Notes: generated by a model not told the origin, from the letters alone. A stretch of DNA of 53,323 nt from an uncultured SAR116 cluster alpha proteobacterium (GCA_902547925.1 CACCQD010000009.1:1-53323); one strand, 5' to 3'; counted from the first letter of the stretch, positions 1 to 8,869 are shown. Program-made: numbers and translations.

Positions 1-330
1 ACAGAGTCTGAATCGCTGACAGAAATTGACCGCTTTTGTAACGCTATGCTAGCAATCGCCAGAGAGATTGAGCGAGTTGCTGAAGGCACTTGGCCAGCCG
101 ATGACAACCCCTTGGTCAATGCTCCTCATACAAGTGATGACATCCTTGCCGATGATTGGACACATCCCTACAGCCGGAGACAAGCGGCGAATCCTGAGGG
201 CAATTCACAGGCCAATAAATTTTGGCCGCCAGTGGGCCGAGTTGATAACGCTTATGGCGACCGCAATCTCATTTGTTCTTGTCCGTCAATTGACGAATGG
301 GAGGAAGAAAAGGAGTGGACGATTTTGTAG
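1..330 (+). CDS. gcvP: Glycine dehydrogenase (decarboxylating), C-terminal part (5' truncated by window edge)
   Basis: The reading frame is open from base 1 and ends with TAG at 328-330, so only the last 109 residues are visible. They match the extreme C-terminus of the P-protein of the glycine cleavage system: an N-P-L-x-N-A-P-H-T segment, D-W-x-H-P-Y-S-R, and [16 protein letters not shown] followed by C-S-C-P. The P-protein is the PLP-dependent enzyme that decarboxylates glycine and passes the aminomethyl group to the lipoyl H-protein in the cytoplasm. The PLP lysine and most of the protein lie upstream of the window. An internal ATG at base 46 is in frame but is not the true start. No gcvT or gcvH is visible; they would be upstream if present. 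Confidence 0.9.
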   Translation, partial: TESESLTEIDRFCNAMLAIAREIERVAEGTWPADDNPLVNAPHTSDDILADDWTHPYSRRQAANPEGNSQANKFWPPVGRVDNAYGDRNLICSCPSIDEWEEEKEWTIL

Positions 331-387
331 AGTTACTATTTCCATGATGATTTCTTTATATTTAATCATTCATGCGGACAATGACCC

Positions 388-1977
388 ATGAGAGACCTTC
401 AGAGGCCTGGACGTTCGCCAGTGGCGGCACCAAACGCTATGGCAAGCACTTCCCATCCACTTTCATCACAATCAGCAATCAGCATTTTGCAGGCTGGGGG
501 CAATGCCCTTGATGCGGCGATCGCAGCAGCAGCCGTTCAGGCGGTTGTAGAACCTGGGTCGACAAGCGTTGGTGGCGATTGCTTCTGTCTTTACACTCCA
601 GATGGTGCAGGCCGGCCCGTTGCTTTCAATGGCTCTGGGCGGGCACCTTTAGGTCTCAGCAGCGACTGGCTGTTAGAGCGTGGCATATCCGAAATCCTCC
701 AGCAATCACCTCATTCTGTCACCATTCCGGGGGCGGTAGATGCCTGGGTGCAATTGAGCAATGATCACGGCCGGCTCTCGCTTGCGGATATTCTGGCACC
801 GGCAATCAACTATGCCCGTGACGGCTATCCAATAACGCAGCGCGTTGCCAGCGATTTTATAGCTGGCTCTTATGTTCTGGACAGTGACGGGGCAGCTGTC
901 TTTCTGGAACAGGGCAGCCCGCCGGCAATGGGAACACGGCATGCCCAGCCAGCGCTTGCCACAACTCTAGAATGCATCGCCAAACAAGGGCGCGATGGCT
1001 TCTACAAGGGGCGAGTTGCCGATGATATTCTCGCAAAATTGCGCGCCGTTGGCGGGCTACACACGGAAGATGATTTTGCCGCCGCCGTTGGCGAATATGT
1101 AGCGCCGATCAAAACAGCGTTCCGTGGATATGACATCTGGGAATGCCCCCCAAACGGACAGGGAATGATTGCTCTACAACTGTTGAACATCATGTCTGGC
1201 ATCGAAACCTTTGGTGATGACCCACTCAATCCAGACAGGATGCACCATGAAATTGAGGCAGGTCGCCTTGCTTATCGGGACCGTGGCACCTGCCTTGCCG
1301 ATCCGGCCTTTTATGAGGTGCCTGTGGAAACCATCATCAACCAAGACTACGCCGCTAATCTGCGGGACATGATTGATGCCAGGCATGCTCTTAAAGAGCT
1401 TCCACCCTCACCACTTCCAGCTCATAAGAGCACTGTCTACATCACCGTGGTTGACGGTGAGCGCAACGCTTGCAGCTTTATCAATACGCTTTACTACGGT
1501 TTTGGGTCAGGAATCATGGCGCCGGAGTCAGGTGTGTTACTACAGAACCGTGGAATGGGTTTTGTCGTTGATCCATCCCATCCAAACCGCCTTGAACCAG
1601 GCAAACGCCCGTTACATACAATCATTCCTGCAATGGCAACGCGCGACGGGCGTGCGGTCATGCCGTTTGGCGTCATGGGCGGTGAATATCAGGCCTTCGG
1701 CCATATGCAGCTGCTGACCCGCATGTTCGACTATGGTCTGGACATCCAGATGGCACAGGATATTGCCAGATATTTTCCCGATCCCTTTGAGAACAAAATT
1801 GAGGTTGAGAGTCCGGTCCCCGATGCAACGCGGCAAAGGCTGATTGAAATGGGGCATAACATTGTCCTGGCACAGCGTCCAATCGGCGGATCACAAGCGA
1901 TCTGGATCGATTGGGAGCAGGGCATCCTGACCGGCGGTTCAGACCCCCGCAAGGATGGATGCGCAATTGGCTATTGA
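388..1977 (+). CDS. Gamma-glutamyltransferase-family protein (Ntn-hydrolase)
   Basis: A 529-residue protein of the gamma-glutamyltranspeptidase family, which is made as one chain and cleaves itself into two subunits. Near the N-terminus are the family's Q-A-G-G-N-A-L-D-A-A-I-A and S-V-G-G-D segments. The segment starting near Thr349 (T-V-Y-I-T-V-V-D) aligns with the small-subunit start, so Thr349 is the likely autocatalytic nucleophile. It is followed by the F-G-S-G-I turn and, near the C-terminus, M-G-G-E-Y-Q. No clear signal peptide is present, whereas classical GGTs are periplasmic; this looks like the cytoplasmic GGT-like branch often linked to amide or amino-acid catabolism. The gene follows gcvP by 57 nt, and a GGA lies about 10 nt before the ATG. 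The substrate cannot be assigned. Confidence 0.85.
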   Translation: MRDLQRPGRSPVAAPNAMASTSHPLSSQSAISILQAGGNALDAAIAAAAVQAVVEPGSTSVGGDCFCLYTPDGAGRPVAFNGSGRAPLGLSSDWLLERGISEILQQSPHSVTIPGAVDAWVQLSNDHGRLSLADILAPAINYARDGYPITQRVASDFIAGSYVLDSDGAAVFLEQGSPPAMGTRHAQPALATTLECIAKQGRDGFYKGRVADDILAKLRAVGGLHTEDDFAAAVGEYVAPIKTAFRGYDIWECPPNGQGMIALQLLNIMSGIETFGDDPLNPDRMHHEIEAGRLAYRDRGTCLADPAFYEVPVETIINQDYAANLRDMIDARHALKELPPSPLPAHKSTVYITVVDGERNACSFINTLYYGFGSGIMAPESGVLLQNRGMGFVVDPSHPNRLEPGKRPLHTIIPAMATRDGRAVMPFGVMGGEYQAFGHMQLLTRMFDYGLDIQMAQDIARYFPDPFENKIEVESPVPDATRQRLIEMGHNIVLAQRPIGGSQAIWIDWEQGILTGGSDPRKDGCAIGY

Positions 1978-2081
1978 CGCGGTACATCCCAGACTATCCG
2001 CCAGTCCCAAAAACGCTTAACCATAACCCCCGCATGTGGTAAACCGCCCACATATTCACCTGTCATGGACAAGAGTTGGCA

Positions 2082-2900
2082 ATGCCCGATCAAGATCCTG
2101 TTTCCGCCTTTCGCGCATTGAAGGGTCAGCGTAAGATTGTTTGCCTGACGGCCTATACCGCCCCGATGGCAGCGGCTCTTGACCCGCATTGTGATCTGAT
2201 GTTGGTCGGAGATTCGCTGGCGATGGTTGTCTACGGCATGGACAACACTCGCGACATTGATCTCGATACGATGATCCGCCACGGCAAGGCCGTGATGCGG
2301 CAACGGGAGAAAGCCCTTGTGGTGATTGATCTGCCAGCCGGCAGCTACGAGGACAGTCCACAACAGGCGCTCGCCAGCGCCCGCCGCGTGATTGATCAGA
2401 CCGGGGCGCATGGCGTCAAACTCGAAGGTGGTGTCGCCATGCAGGCTCATGTGCAGGCCATTTGCAGTTCCGGTATTCCGGTAATGGGCCATATCGGTCT
2501 GTTGCCGCAGCACGCGGCCTCTGTCAAAAAGTTCCGAATCACCGGAAAGACGGACGAAGAGGCCTCGCAGTTGATGCGTGATTGCGAGGCGCTGGCCGAA
2601 GCGGGCGTTTTCAGCATAGTCATGGAAGGAATGATCGAACCGGTTGCCAGCGCGGTTGCCGCCGCCTGCCCGGTGCCAAGCATCGGTATTGGCGCCTCGC
2701 CAAACTGTGACGGCCAGATTCTCGTGACCGAGGATATGCTTGGCATGTTTCACGCCTATATCCCAAAATTCGTGCGAAAATTTGCCACCCTGCAACCGGA
2801 TATCACGGCAGCGGCCATAGCCTACCAACAGGCGGTCATAAGCGGTGATTTTCCCGAAGCCGATCATCTCTATTATCTTGAGGACGAAAAGAAGACGTGA
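2082..2900 (+). CDS. panB: 3-methyl-2-oxobutanoate hydroxymethyltransferase (ketopantoate hydroxymethyltransferase)
   Basis: PanB transfers a hydroxymethyl group from 5,10-methylene-THF to 2-oxoisovalerate to make ketopantoate, the first committed step of pantothenate synthesis. The sequence shows the family hallmarks: C-L-T-A-Y-T-A-P near the start, the metal-binding M-L-V-G-D-S-L segment, G-S-Y-E-D-S, V-K-L-E-G-G and G-H-I-G-L-L-P-Q. Length (272 aa) is normal for the family. I chose the ATG at 2082, preceded by AAGAG; an in-frame TTG at 2076 is a weaker alternative. The stop TGA overlaps the next ATG (TGATG), so panB and panC are translationally coupled. Confidence 0.95.
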   Translation: MPDQDPVSAFRALKGQRKIVCLTAYTAPMAAALDPHCDLMLVGDSLAMVVYGMDNTRDIDLDTMIRHGKAVMRQREKALVVIDLPAGSYEDSPQQALASARRVIDQTGAHGVKLEGGVAMQAHVQAICSSGIPVMGHIGLLPQHAASVKKFRITGKTDEEASQLMRDCEALAEAGVFSIVMEGMIEPVASAVAAACPVPSIGIGASPNCDGQILVTEDMLGMFHAYIPKFVRKFATLQPDITAAAIAYQQAVISGDFPEADHLYYLEDEKKT

Positions 2901-3742
2901 TGAGGCAGGTCGTGCAGGACAGGCAAGACGCCAGAACACGCATCGCCGAATGGCGCGGCAAAGGCCTGACAAGCTGTCTCGTGCCAACAATGGGCGGCAT
3001 ACATGCCGGTCATCTGGCGCTGATGGAGCGGGCCCGTGCGGTTGCCGACAGGGCCGTTGTCAGCATCTATGTGAACCCAACACAATTTGCCGCCAATGAG
3101 GATTTTGACAGCTATCCGCGTTGCTTGGAAGCAGATATGGCCTCTATCGGACAACGAGCAGACATGGTCTACGCTCCTGTCGACCTATATCATCCATCGC
3201 ATGCGACGCAGGTCAACCCAGCCGGTGCCGCGCTTGGACTAGAAAGTGAGTTCAGGCCGCATTTCTTCACCGGCGTTGCCACCGTCGTGCTGAAACTGCT
3301 GAATCAATTGCCAACGGACTCTGCCATTTTTGGCCAGAAGGATTACCAGCAGCTTACGGTTATTCGCCAGCTTGTCCGCGATCTTGATTTGCCGGTTGAG
3401 ATACTCGACCACCCAACTGTACGTGAGGCTGACGGCCTTGCGCTCTCATCACGCAACATCCACATGGCCGCCGAACATCGTGCCATTGCCCCGCAACTCC
3501 AAGCGATTTTGCGCAGAACGGCGCAACAGCTGCTGGCCGGAACGAGGCCGAAAACTGCGTTGGTCGATGGCCGAGATCTGCTGCGCCGTTCAGGCTTTAC
3601 CGGCATTGATTATCTGCAGCTGTGTAACCCGATGACTTTGCAGCCAACCGAGGCCGTCACCGCCGAGGCTAGACTGCTTGGTGCCGTGCATCTGGGGGCT
3701 GTGAGGTTGATTGACAATATTGCTCTTGGGGATGTCAAGTAG
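2900..3742 (+). CDS. panC: Pantothenate synthetase (pantoate--beta-alanine ligase)
   Basis: PanC condenses pantoate with beta-alanine using ATP, through a pantoyl-adenylate. The adenylating HIGH-type motif is seen as P-T-M-G-G-I-H-A-G-H around residues 28-37, followed by V-S-I-Y-V-N-P-T-Q-F, F-G-Q-K-D-Y-Q-Q-L and the KMSKS-equivalent S-S-R-N. The 280-aa length fits the family. The ATG at 2900 shares its A with the panB stop codon; a GTG at 2897 is also in frame. The cytosolic enzyme completes a panBC operon. No panD or panE is in the window. Confidence 0.95.
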   Translation: MRQVVQDRQDARTRIAEWRGKGLTSCLVPTMGGIHAGHLALMERARAVADRAVVSIYVNPTQFAANEDFDSYPRCLEADMASIGQRADMVYAPVDLYHPSHATQVNPAGAALGLESEFRPHFFTGVATVVLKLLNQLPTDSAIFGQKDYQQLTVIRQLVRDLDLPVEILDHPTVREADGLALSSRNIHMAAEHRAIAPQLQAILRRTAQQLLAGTRPKTALVDGRDLLRRSGFTGIDYLQLCNPMTLQPTEAVTAEARLLGAVHLGAVRLIDNIALGDVK

Positions 3743-3745
3743 GCG

Positions 3746-4531
3746 ATGACCACGGCGCTGTCTGATATCATTGATTTTTCTGCCTGCCCGGTTTCCAACC
3801 CACTTTTCGCCGGCCAATGCGCCGCCCGTCTGGCAAGCGACGGCATTCTCACACTTCCCGGTTTTTTGCAGAGTGGTGCAGTTGATATGCTGGTCGCCGA
3901 GGCCGAAGCGCAGAAACATAACGCCTATTTCACCGCTTCCTCGCATAATGTCTACCTGTCTGAACCGCGTCCAGGTCTTGATGCCAGTCATGTGTTCAAT
4001 CGCCAGATCATATCCTCAAAGGGCTGTATCACGACCGATCAGGTGCCGGAACAATCCAGGCTGAGAATCATCTATGATGCTCCGGAATTTCGGAAATTCA
4101 TCGCAACGATCGTCGGTGAGCCAGCACTTTATGAATATGCCGATCCATTGTCATCGATCAATGTGCACTACGCTGATGAGGGTCAGGAGCTGGGCTGGCA
4201 TTTTGACAATTCAGAGTTTGCCATTACTTTGCTGTTACAGGCGCCGCAGTCTGGCGGGCAATTCGAATATGTCCGCGATTTGCGTGATGCAGAAGCTGGT
4301 GAGATGAATTTTGCCGGCGTTGCCGCTGTTCTCGACGGTGAAGTGGTGATCGAGCGGCCGACGGTGACACAGGGGACATTGATGCTGTTCCGAGGGCGTA
4401 ATGCGATGCACCGCGTCACCCCCACCATCGGCAGAACGACCCGCATTCTTGTTGTACTTGCCTATAATGCCGAACCCGGCATCGCCCTGTCCGAAGCCGC
4501 ACGCATGACCTTCTTTGGCCGCCTTGGCTGA
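3746..4531 (+). CDS. 2OG-Fe(II) oxygenase-family protein adjacent to panBC
   Basis: A 261-residue protein with the double-stranded beta-helix iron ligands of 2-oxoglutarate-dependent dioxygenases: His152-x-Asp154 in the W-H-F-D-N-S-E-F segment and a distal His222 (A-M-H-R-V-T-P), with Arg233 well placed to bind 2-oxoglutarate. A conserved-looking S-H-N-V-Y-L segment near residue 66 resembles small-molecule hydroxylase and halogenase relatives, but the substrate cannot be read from sequence. Asp154 favours hydroxylation over halogenation, because Fe/2OG halogenases replace that Asp with Gly or Ala; some members of this broader group deviate. It starts 3 nt after the panC stop, so it is probably cotranscribed with panBC, and it faces the remnant at 4535-4917. 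Confidence 0.8.
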   Translation: MTTALSDIIDFSACPVSNPLFAGQCAARLASDGILTLPGFLQSGAVDMLVAEAEAQKHNAYFTASSHNVYLSEPRPGLDASHVFNRQIISSKGCITTDQVPEQSRLRIIYDAPEFRKFIATIVGEPALYEYADPLSSINVHYADEGQELGWHFDNSEFAITLLLQAPQSGGQFEYVRDLRDAEAGEMNFAGVAAVLDGEVVIERPTVTQGTLMLFRGRNAMHRVTPTIGRTTRILVVLAYNAEPGIALSEAARMTFFGRLG

Positions 4532-4534
4532 ACA

Positions 4535-4917
4535 TTACAGACGCAACTTGAAACGAAACCCTAATCGCTGTTCCGTCCTTTTTGCAATGCTGGCAACCCG
4601 TGTTCGCCATTCAGAAAATGCAACCATTCCCAGCATGTCCTGCGGTTGGCCCAAGCGATAGGACAACCCATAATCCAGTTCCCGCTCACCTGCACCGAGA
4701 TCAACAACAAAATTGGCATAGGTGACACCACCATCAAGCGTTCGCGCTACCGGAACCCGGAAGGTGAACTTGGCGGATTCAAGCTGCACCGGTTAGCTGA
4801 TGGCAAAACGAACCTCACCTGCATGCGCCGTGTCAATACTAACGCCAACCGCCCAACTCGATGAAATCACCGGATCAGCTTTTTCCATGAGGCTTGGCGC
4901 GGTGCCGATATCAAGAA
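4535..4917 (-). pseudogene. Degenerate C-terminal fragment of an outer-membrane beta-barrel (autotransporter/subtilase-type) protein
   Basis: Reading the minus strand from the 3' end of the tRNA-Arg gene, one frame stays open except for a TAA at 4793-4795 and then runs to a TAA at 4535. The translated pieces (A-V-G-V-S-I-D-T-A-H, then P-V-Q-L-E-S-A-K-F-T-F, then Y-R-L-G-Q-P-Q-D and a final L-G-F-R-F-K-L-R-L) alternate polar and hydrophobic residues like beta strands. They resemble the C-terminal barrel seen on some S8-family subtilases, where a Q precedes P-V/P-L at the position of the stop. I infer a CAA or CAG codon mutated to TAA. No N-terminal passenger or protease part is present. The family assignment is tentative; that it is broken is clearer. 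Confidence 0.5.
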
Positions 4918-4994
4918 TGGTGATCCCGGAGGGACTCGAACCCCCTACCTACAGATTAGGAATCTGTCGCTCTATCCTGATGAGCTACGGGACC
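4918..4994 (-). tRNA. tRNA-Arg (anticodon CCT)
   Basis: The minus strand folds as a standard cloverleaf: acceptor arm GGTCCCG paired with CGGGATC (one G-T pair), D-arm with GCTC...GAGC, anticodon stem CAGAT/ATCTG with anticodon CCT, and a T-arm containing GGTTCGAGTCC. The discriminator base is A and CCA is encoded (bases 4918-4920). CCT reads AGG arginine codons. The gene stands alone, and the broken barrel fragment begins directly at its 3' end, which is the usual side for integrase attachment. Confidence 0.95.
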
Positions 4995-5163
4995 ACATCG
5001 GCACAGTCTACAAACATTTGCCAACCGCCGCCAGACCAATTGCGGGACTGGAAACGCGCTCCACCCTGCATCGCCATATTACCACCCCCGGACAATGGCT
5101 GGACAATAGGCCACCAACCACTCTGATTGACTTTCGCCGACGAGTGACGCATAACCAGCGCAG

Positions 5164-7122
5164 ATGAGCGGCGAGCAACACGCCAACGCCGCGCCAGCAG
5201 CACAGCTAGAAAATTTTATGACAAGCGACGATAGTTCTATGACCGGCGATGCATCGGATGGCACCGCTGATGACAGTGTTACTGCCCCTAAACCTGCCAG
5301 TGCCTTTACCGACTTTGACCTTCCCGACGCGTTACAGGCAACGCTGTCTCGCGAGGGACTGATCGAGCCGACACCCATCCAGAAGATGTCAATTCCGGTA
5401 CTGCTGAGTGGTGAGGATCTGATCGGCCTTGCCCAAACAGGAACCGGCAAGACAGCTGCCTTTTTGCTGCCAATGCTTGCAACGCTCAGCTACGCACCAG
5501 CCGTTCGCGCAGGACAGCCTCCCAAGGCGCTGGTTTTGGCACCAACGCGCGAGCTTGCCAATCAGATTTCAACAAATCTCAGCCGCCTGGCCCGCGACAT
5601 GAACATCCGCCACATCACCGTTTTTGGCGGGGCTCGCTATGATACCCAGATCAAGGGGCTGCGCCGCGGGGTAGATGTTGTCGTGGCAACACCCGGCCGC
5701 CTGATTGACCTGATGGACAGGGGCGCCTTTGACCCATCGGGCATATCGCATCTGGTGCTGGATGAGGCGGATCATATGCTTGATCTTGGTTTCTTCGAGC
5801 CAATCAAGAAAATCGTGCGTGAACTGCCAAAGGACCGACAGACAATGCTGTTCTCGGCGACAATGCCACCGCAGATCGAACAGCTGGGCCAGCAATTCCT
5901 TGTTGACCCTATCAGGGTCAAGGCACCACAGACTGGCATCACAGCCGACAAGATCACCCAGCACGTCACTCTGATGCCGGAAAGTGAGAAACGCGACCGC
6001 CTGTGCGATGTGTTGAATGACGAGAATACCGGCCAGTGTCTCATTTTTGTTCGAACGAAGCGGCGCGCCGATGCGCTGGCCAAATTCATGCAGACTCAGG
6101 GTTTTGCGATTGATGCGCTGCATGGCGACATGCGCCAGGGCCTACGACAGAAAGTGCTGCGCAATTTCCGTGATGGAAAACTGCAGGCGCTGATTGCCAC
6201 GGATGTGGCAGCACGTGGCATTGATGTCGTCGGCCTCAGCCATGTGGTTAATTTTGATCTGACAGATACGCCCGAGGCCTATGTCCATCGAATTGGCCGA
6301 ACAGGACGCGCCGGCCTTGGTGGTCTCGCCATTTCCTTCTGCTCACCATCGGAGGAGCCACGCCTTGCCGCCATCATTCTGGTCGTCGGTGCCCGGGTTG
6401 AGCTGTTTGATCTTGCAGGAGAGCCAGTCACCGATTTTCAGGCAAAGCCAGCCCCCCGCAAACGCGGACGACCGCCGCGTGCCAGACGGGACAGTGGCAG
6501 GAGCGAGCAGAATACTGGCCCACGTCAACGCCGCGATGCAAAGCAGACAGATGTGAAACGGGCCAAGCGCAGCTGGAGCGATAACAAGCCGTCAAGGGCA
6601 AAGGATGCGGCAGGCTGGTCACCCGTGAGCAGCGAGGATGGTGGCGCTGAGGGGCGGCCTACCCGCAAGGCGTCACGCCCGTCTAGAAACGCCAAACATG
6701 GATATCGAAAAGACGGCAAACCGGCAGGCAAGCCTTTTGGCCAGAAGGCCAGAAAGGGCGGCGGCAAATTCAACGGCAAGCCTGCTGAGAAAGCCAGAGC
6801 AACTGATGAGCGCCGGTCAAAATCGGCTGATAGGCCTCGGCGCGATGACAGACCGCAACATGACGAGCGACCAAAACGTGATGAACGGCCCCAGCGTGAT
6901 GACCGGCCTGCCCATAAAAACAGCAAGGCACAGCCTAAAAAAGGCGGCAAACCCACATCTGCCAAGAATTTTGGCGCTAATCCATTCGCCAAACCCGCGT
7001 CCGGCAGCAAGCCAGATGGCAAGCCAGCTGACCGGCCTGGTGGCAAGCCTGACCGCAGACCATCCGGCAAAAAGCCGTATCGCAAACCGGGTGGCAACAG
7101 CCCGCTGCGGCGCAGAAAATAG
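5164..7122 (+). CDS. DEAD-box ATP-dependent RNA helicase with long basic low-complexity tail
   Basis: A 652-residue RhlE/CsdA-type helicase. All core motifs are present in order: Q motif (T-P-I-Q), motif I A-Q-T-G-T-G-K-T, P-T-R-E-L-A, T-P-G-R, D-E-A-D, S-A-T, then the second RecA domain with F-V-R-T-K-R, A-T-D-V-A-A-R-G-I-D and H-R-I-G-R-T-G-R-A-G. After about residue 425 comes some 225 residues rich in Lys, Arg, Gly, Pro and Asp, including tandem R-D-D/E-R-P units around residues 560-585. Such tails bind RNA non-specifically and aid RNA remodelling or ribosome assembly in the cold. The start at 5164 lacks a clear Shine-Dalgarno; an ATG at 5218 is possible because the core begins near residue 45. 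Confidence 0.93.
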   Translation: MSGEQHANAAPAAQLENFMTSDDSSMTGDASDGTADDSVTAPKPASAFTDFDLPDALQATLSREGLIEPTPIQKMSIPVLLSGEDLIGLAQTGTGKTAAFLLPMLATLSYAPAVRAGQPPKALVLAPTRELANQISTNLSRLARDMNIRHITVFGGARYDTQIKGLRRGVDVVVATPGRLIDLMDRGAFDPSGISHLVLDEADHMLDLGFFEPIKKIVRELPKDRQTMLFSATMPPQIEQLGQQFLVDPIRVKAPQTGITADKITQHVTLMPESEKRDRLCDVLNDENTGQCLIFVRTKRRADALAKFMQTQGFAIDALHGDMRQGLRQKVLRNFRDGKLQALIATDVAARGIDVVGLSHVVNFDLTDTPEAYVHRIGRTGRAGLGGLAISFCSPSEEPRLAAIILVVGARVELFDLAGEPVTDFQAKPAPRKRGRPPRARRDSGRSEQNTGPRQRRDAKQTDVKRAKRSWSDNKPSRAKDAAGWSPVSSEDGGAEGRPTRKASRPSRNAKHGYRKDGKPAGKPFGQKARKGGGKFNGKPAEKARATDERRSKSADRPRRDDRPQHDERPKRDERPQRDDRPAHKNSKAQPKKGGKPTSAKNFGANPFAKPASGSKPDGKPADRPGGKPDRRPSGKKPYRKPGGNSPLRRRK

Positions 7123-7134
7123 ATGTAGGTGCGG

Positions 7135-7160
7135 TCCCCAGCCGGCATGCCAACTGGGGA
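7135..7160. terminator. Hairpin between convergent helicase and acyl-CoA synthetase genes
   Basis: TCCCCAG (7135-7141) pairs with CTGGGGA (7154-7160), and the loop itself contains GGCATGCC, so the stem can extend. It sits exactly in the gap between two convergent genes, the usual place for a shared terminator. The following T-run is poor on both strands, so rho-independent function is uncertain. Confidence 0.4.
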
Positions 7161-8789
7161 TTATTCCTTGACCTGTTGACGAAGAACGAATTTCTGAATT
7201 TTTCCAGTTGAAGTTTTGGGCAACTCACCAAAGATAATCTGCTTTGGACGCTTGAAGCCCGCCATCTCGCCGCGGCACCATTCAAGGAAATCAGCCTCGC
7301 TGATACTCTCGCCTGGTTTAAGCTCAACAAAGGCGCAGGGAACCTCTCCCCATTTCTCATCAGGCTTGGCCACAACCGCCGCCGCTGCAACGGCTGGGTG
7401 CCGATAGAGATATCCCTCAACCTCAACTGACGAGATGTTTTCACCACCCGAGATGATCACATCCTTCAGCCTGTCCTTGATCTGGATATAGCCATTATCA
7501 TGCCAGACAGCGGCATCACCAGAGAAGAACCAGCCATCGTGAAACGCTGCCCTGGTAGCGTCAGGATCCTTGTAATACCCCTTCATCACCGCATTGCCGC
7601 GCAGAACAATCTCGCCCTGCGTCTTGCCATCGCGCGGCACCAGCTCACCGCTATCTGTATTCATCACAGCCGCCCCCTCATGCATGGGAAAACCAACACC
7701 CTGCCAGCTCTGCAGATTGGCCTGTTCCTCAAAACCAAGTCCATCCCATTCCTCACGCCAGACGCATTGCGTGACATGGCCATAAGTCTCTGTGAGGCCA
7801 TAGACCTGCATCACCTCGAAGCCCATCTCAGTCATTTTCTGAAGGATCGCGGCTGGTGGCGGCGCGCCAGCGGTAAAGGCCTTTACCGTATAATCAAGTT
7901 TTGGTTTCTGCGCCTCGGGCGCGTTGACCAGCATCGCCAGAACGATCGGTGCCCCGCCAAAATGCGTCACCCGATGTTCAATGATGGCATCAAAAATGGC
8001 GTCAGCCGATATCACACGCGTCAGCACGATGGTGGCGGCCATCATCGTCATGGTCCAGGCATGGCACCAGCCATTGCAATGAAACATTGGCACGATATAG
8101 AGATAGGTCGGATGCTGTGGCAACGGCCAGCCAGTCGCTGTTCCCATGCTCATCAGATAGGCTCCACGGTGATGATAGACAACGCCCTTCGGCCGGCCCG
8201 ATGTACCCGATGTGTAGCCAAGTGCAAGCGCCTGCAATTCATCAGCAGGCATCTGCCAGTTATAGGCGGGATCACCAGCTCCGATGAACGACTCATAATC
8301 CTGATCACCGATATGTGGCATGTCACCGGCCTGGGGGTCGCGAATATCGACGACCTTGATTCGATCCCTTGTCACAGGATCCAATGATGCCAGCGCTGTA
8401 ACCACGGTTTCATGAAAAGCGGTATCGACGATCAACAGCCGGCAGTCACTATTCTCCAGAATATAGGCGATGGTCTCCGCCTCAAGCCGCGTATTGATGG
8501 TATTCAGCACGCAACCAGCCATCGGCACACCGTAATGCGCCTCGAACATTTCCGGCGTGTTGGCAGCAATTACCGAAACCGTGTCACCAAGACCGAGCCC
8601 TGCACCATCAAGCGCCGAGGCAAGCTGGCGCATGCGGGCATAGCTCTCGGCCCAACTGTAGCGCCGGTCACCATAGATGATCGCCATTCTGTCGGGGAAC
8701 AGATCTGCCGTTCGTGTAACAAAGCTGAGCGGCGATAATGGCACATAGTTGGCATCGTTTTTTGAAAAGGCTTCATAATGCTGTTTCAT
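7161..8789 (-). CDS. AMP-dependent acyl-CoA synthetase (fatty-acid--CoA ligase type)
   Basis: A 542-residue ANL-superfamily enzyme that activates a carboxylic acid to acyl-AMP and then acyl-CoA. The phosphate-binding loop reads Y-T-S-G-T-S-G-R-P-K-G-V. The A5 motif is Y-G-L-T-E-T-Y-G, the hinge region has G-D-A-A-V-W...D-R-L-K-D-V-I-I-S-G-G-E-N-I-S, and the C-terminal catalytic lysine lies in K-T-S-T-G-K-I-Q-K. The overall layout fits the medium/long-chain acyl-CoA synthetase group (FadD3/AlkK-like), and the H-R-G-A-Y-L segment after the P-loop is typical there. Chain length cannot be deduced. The ATG at 8789 has GGATAG just upstream; an in-frame TTG four codons earlier is less likely. It is an isolated gene. 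Confidence 0.88.
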   Translation of the reverse strand: MKQHYEAFSKNDANYVPLSPLSFVTRTADLFPDRMAIIYGDRRYSWAESYARMRQLASALDGAGLGLGDTVSVIAANTPEMFEAHYGVPMAGCVLNTINTRLEAETIAYILENSDCRLLIVDTAFHETVVTALASLDPVTRDRIKVVDIRDPQAGDMPHIGDQDYESFIGAGDPAYNWQMPADELQALALGYTSGTSGRPKGVVYHHRGAYLMSMGTATGWPLPQHPTYLYIVPMFHCNGWCHAWTMTMMAATIVLTRVISADAIFDAIIEHRVTHFGGAPIVLAMLVNAPEAQKPKLDYTVKAFTAGAPPPAAILQKMTEMGFEVMQVYGLTETYGHVTQCVWREEWDGLGFEEQANLQSWQGVGFPMHEGAAVMNTDSGELVPRDGKTQGEIVLRGNAVMKGYYKDPDATRAAFHDGWFFSGDAAVWHDNGYIQIKDRLKDVIISGGENISSVEVEGYLYRHPAVAAAAVVAKPDEKWGEVPCAFVELKPGESISEADFLEWCRGEMAGFKRPKQIIFGELPKTSTGKIQKFVLRQQVKE

Positions 8790-8869
8790 TTCTATCCACA
8801 AGCTCGCACACGGTTTAAAACAGGCTTAATGATGCCGTTTCGGGTCCGTCTGTCAAGAATAACGCCAGA

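Noticed and set aside
1971-2990. 339-codon minus-strand open frame opposite panB
   Set aside because: It lies fully antisense to panB, whose product has clear motifs; the product of the antisense frame resembles nothing and is a shadow of GC-rich coding sequence.
6525-7148. Leu/Pro/Arg-rich 207-codon minus-strand frame in the helicase tail region
   Set aside because: It is the complement of the low-complexity basic tail; its composition follows from the repeats on the other strand.
7500-8387. 295-codon plus-strand open frame opposite the acyl-CoA synthetase
   Set aside because: Antisense to a well-supported gene and without recognisable motifs or ribosome site.
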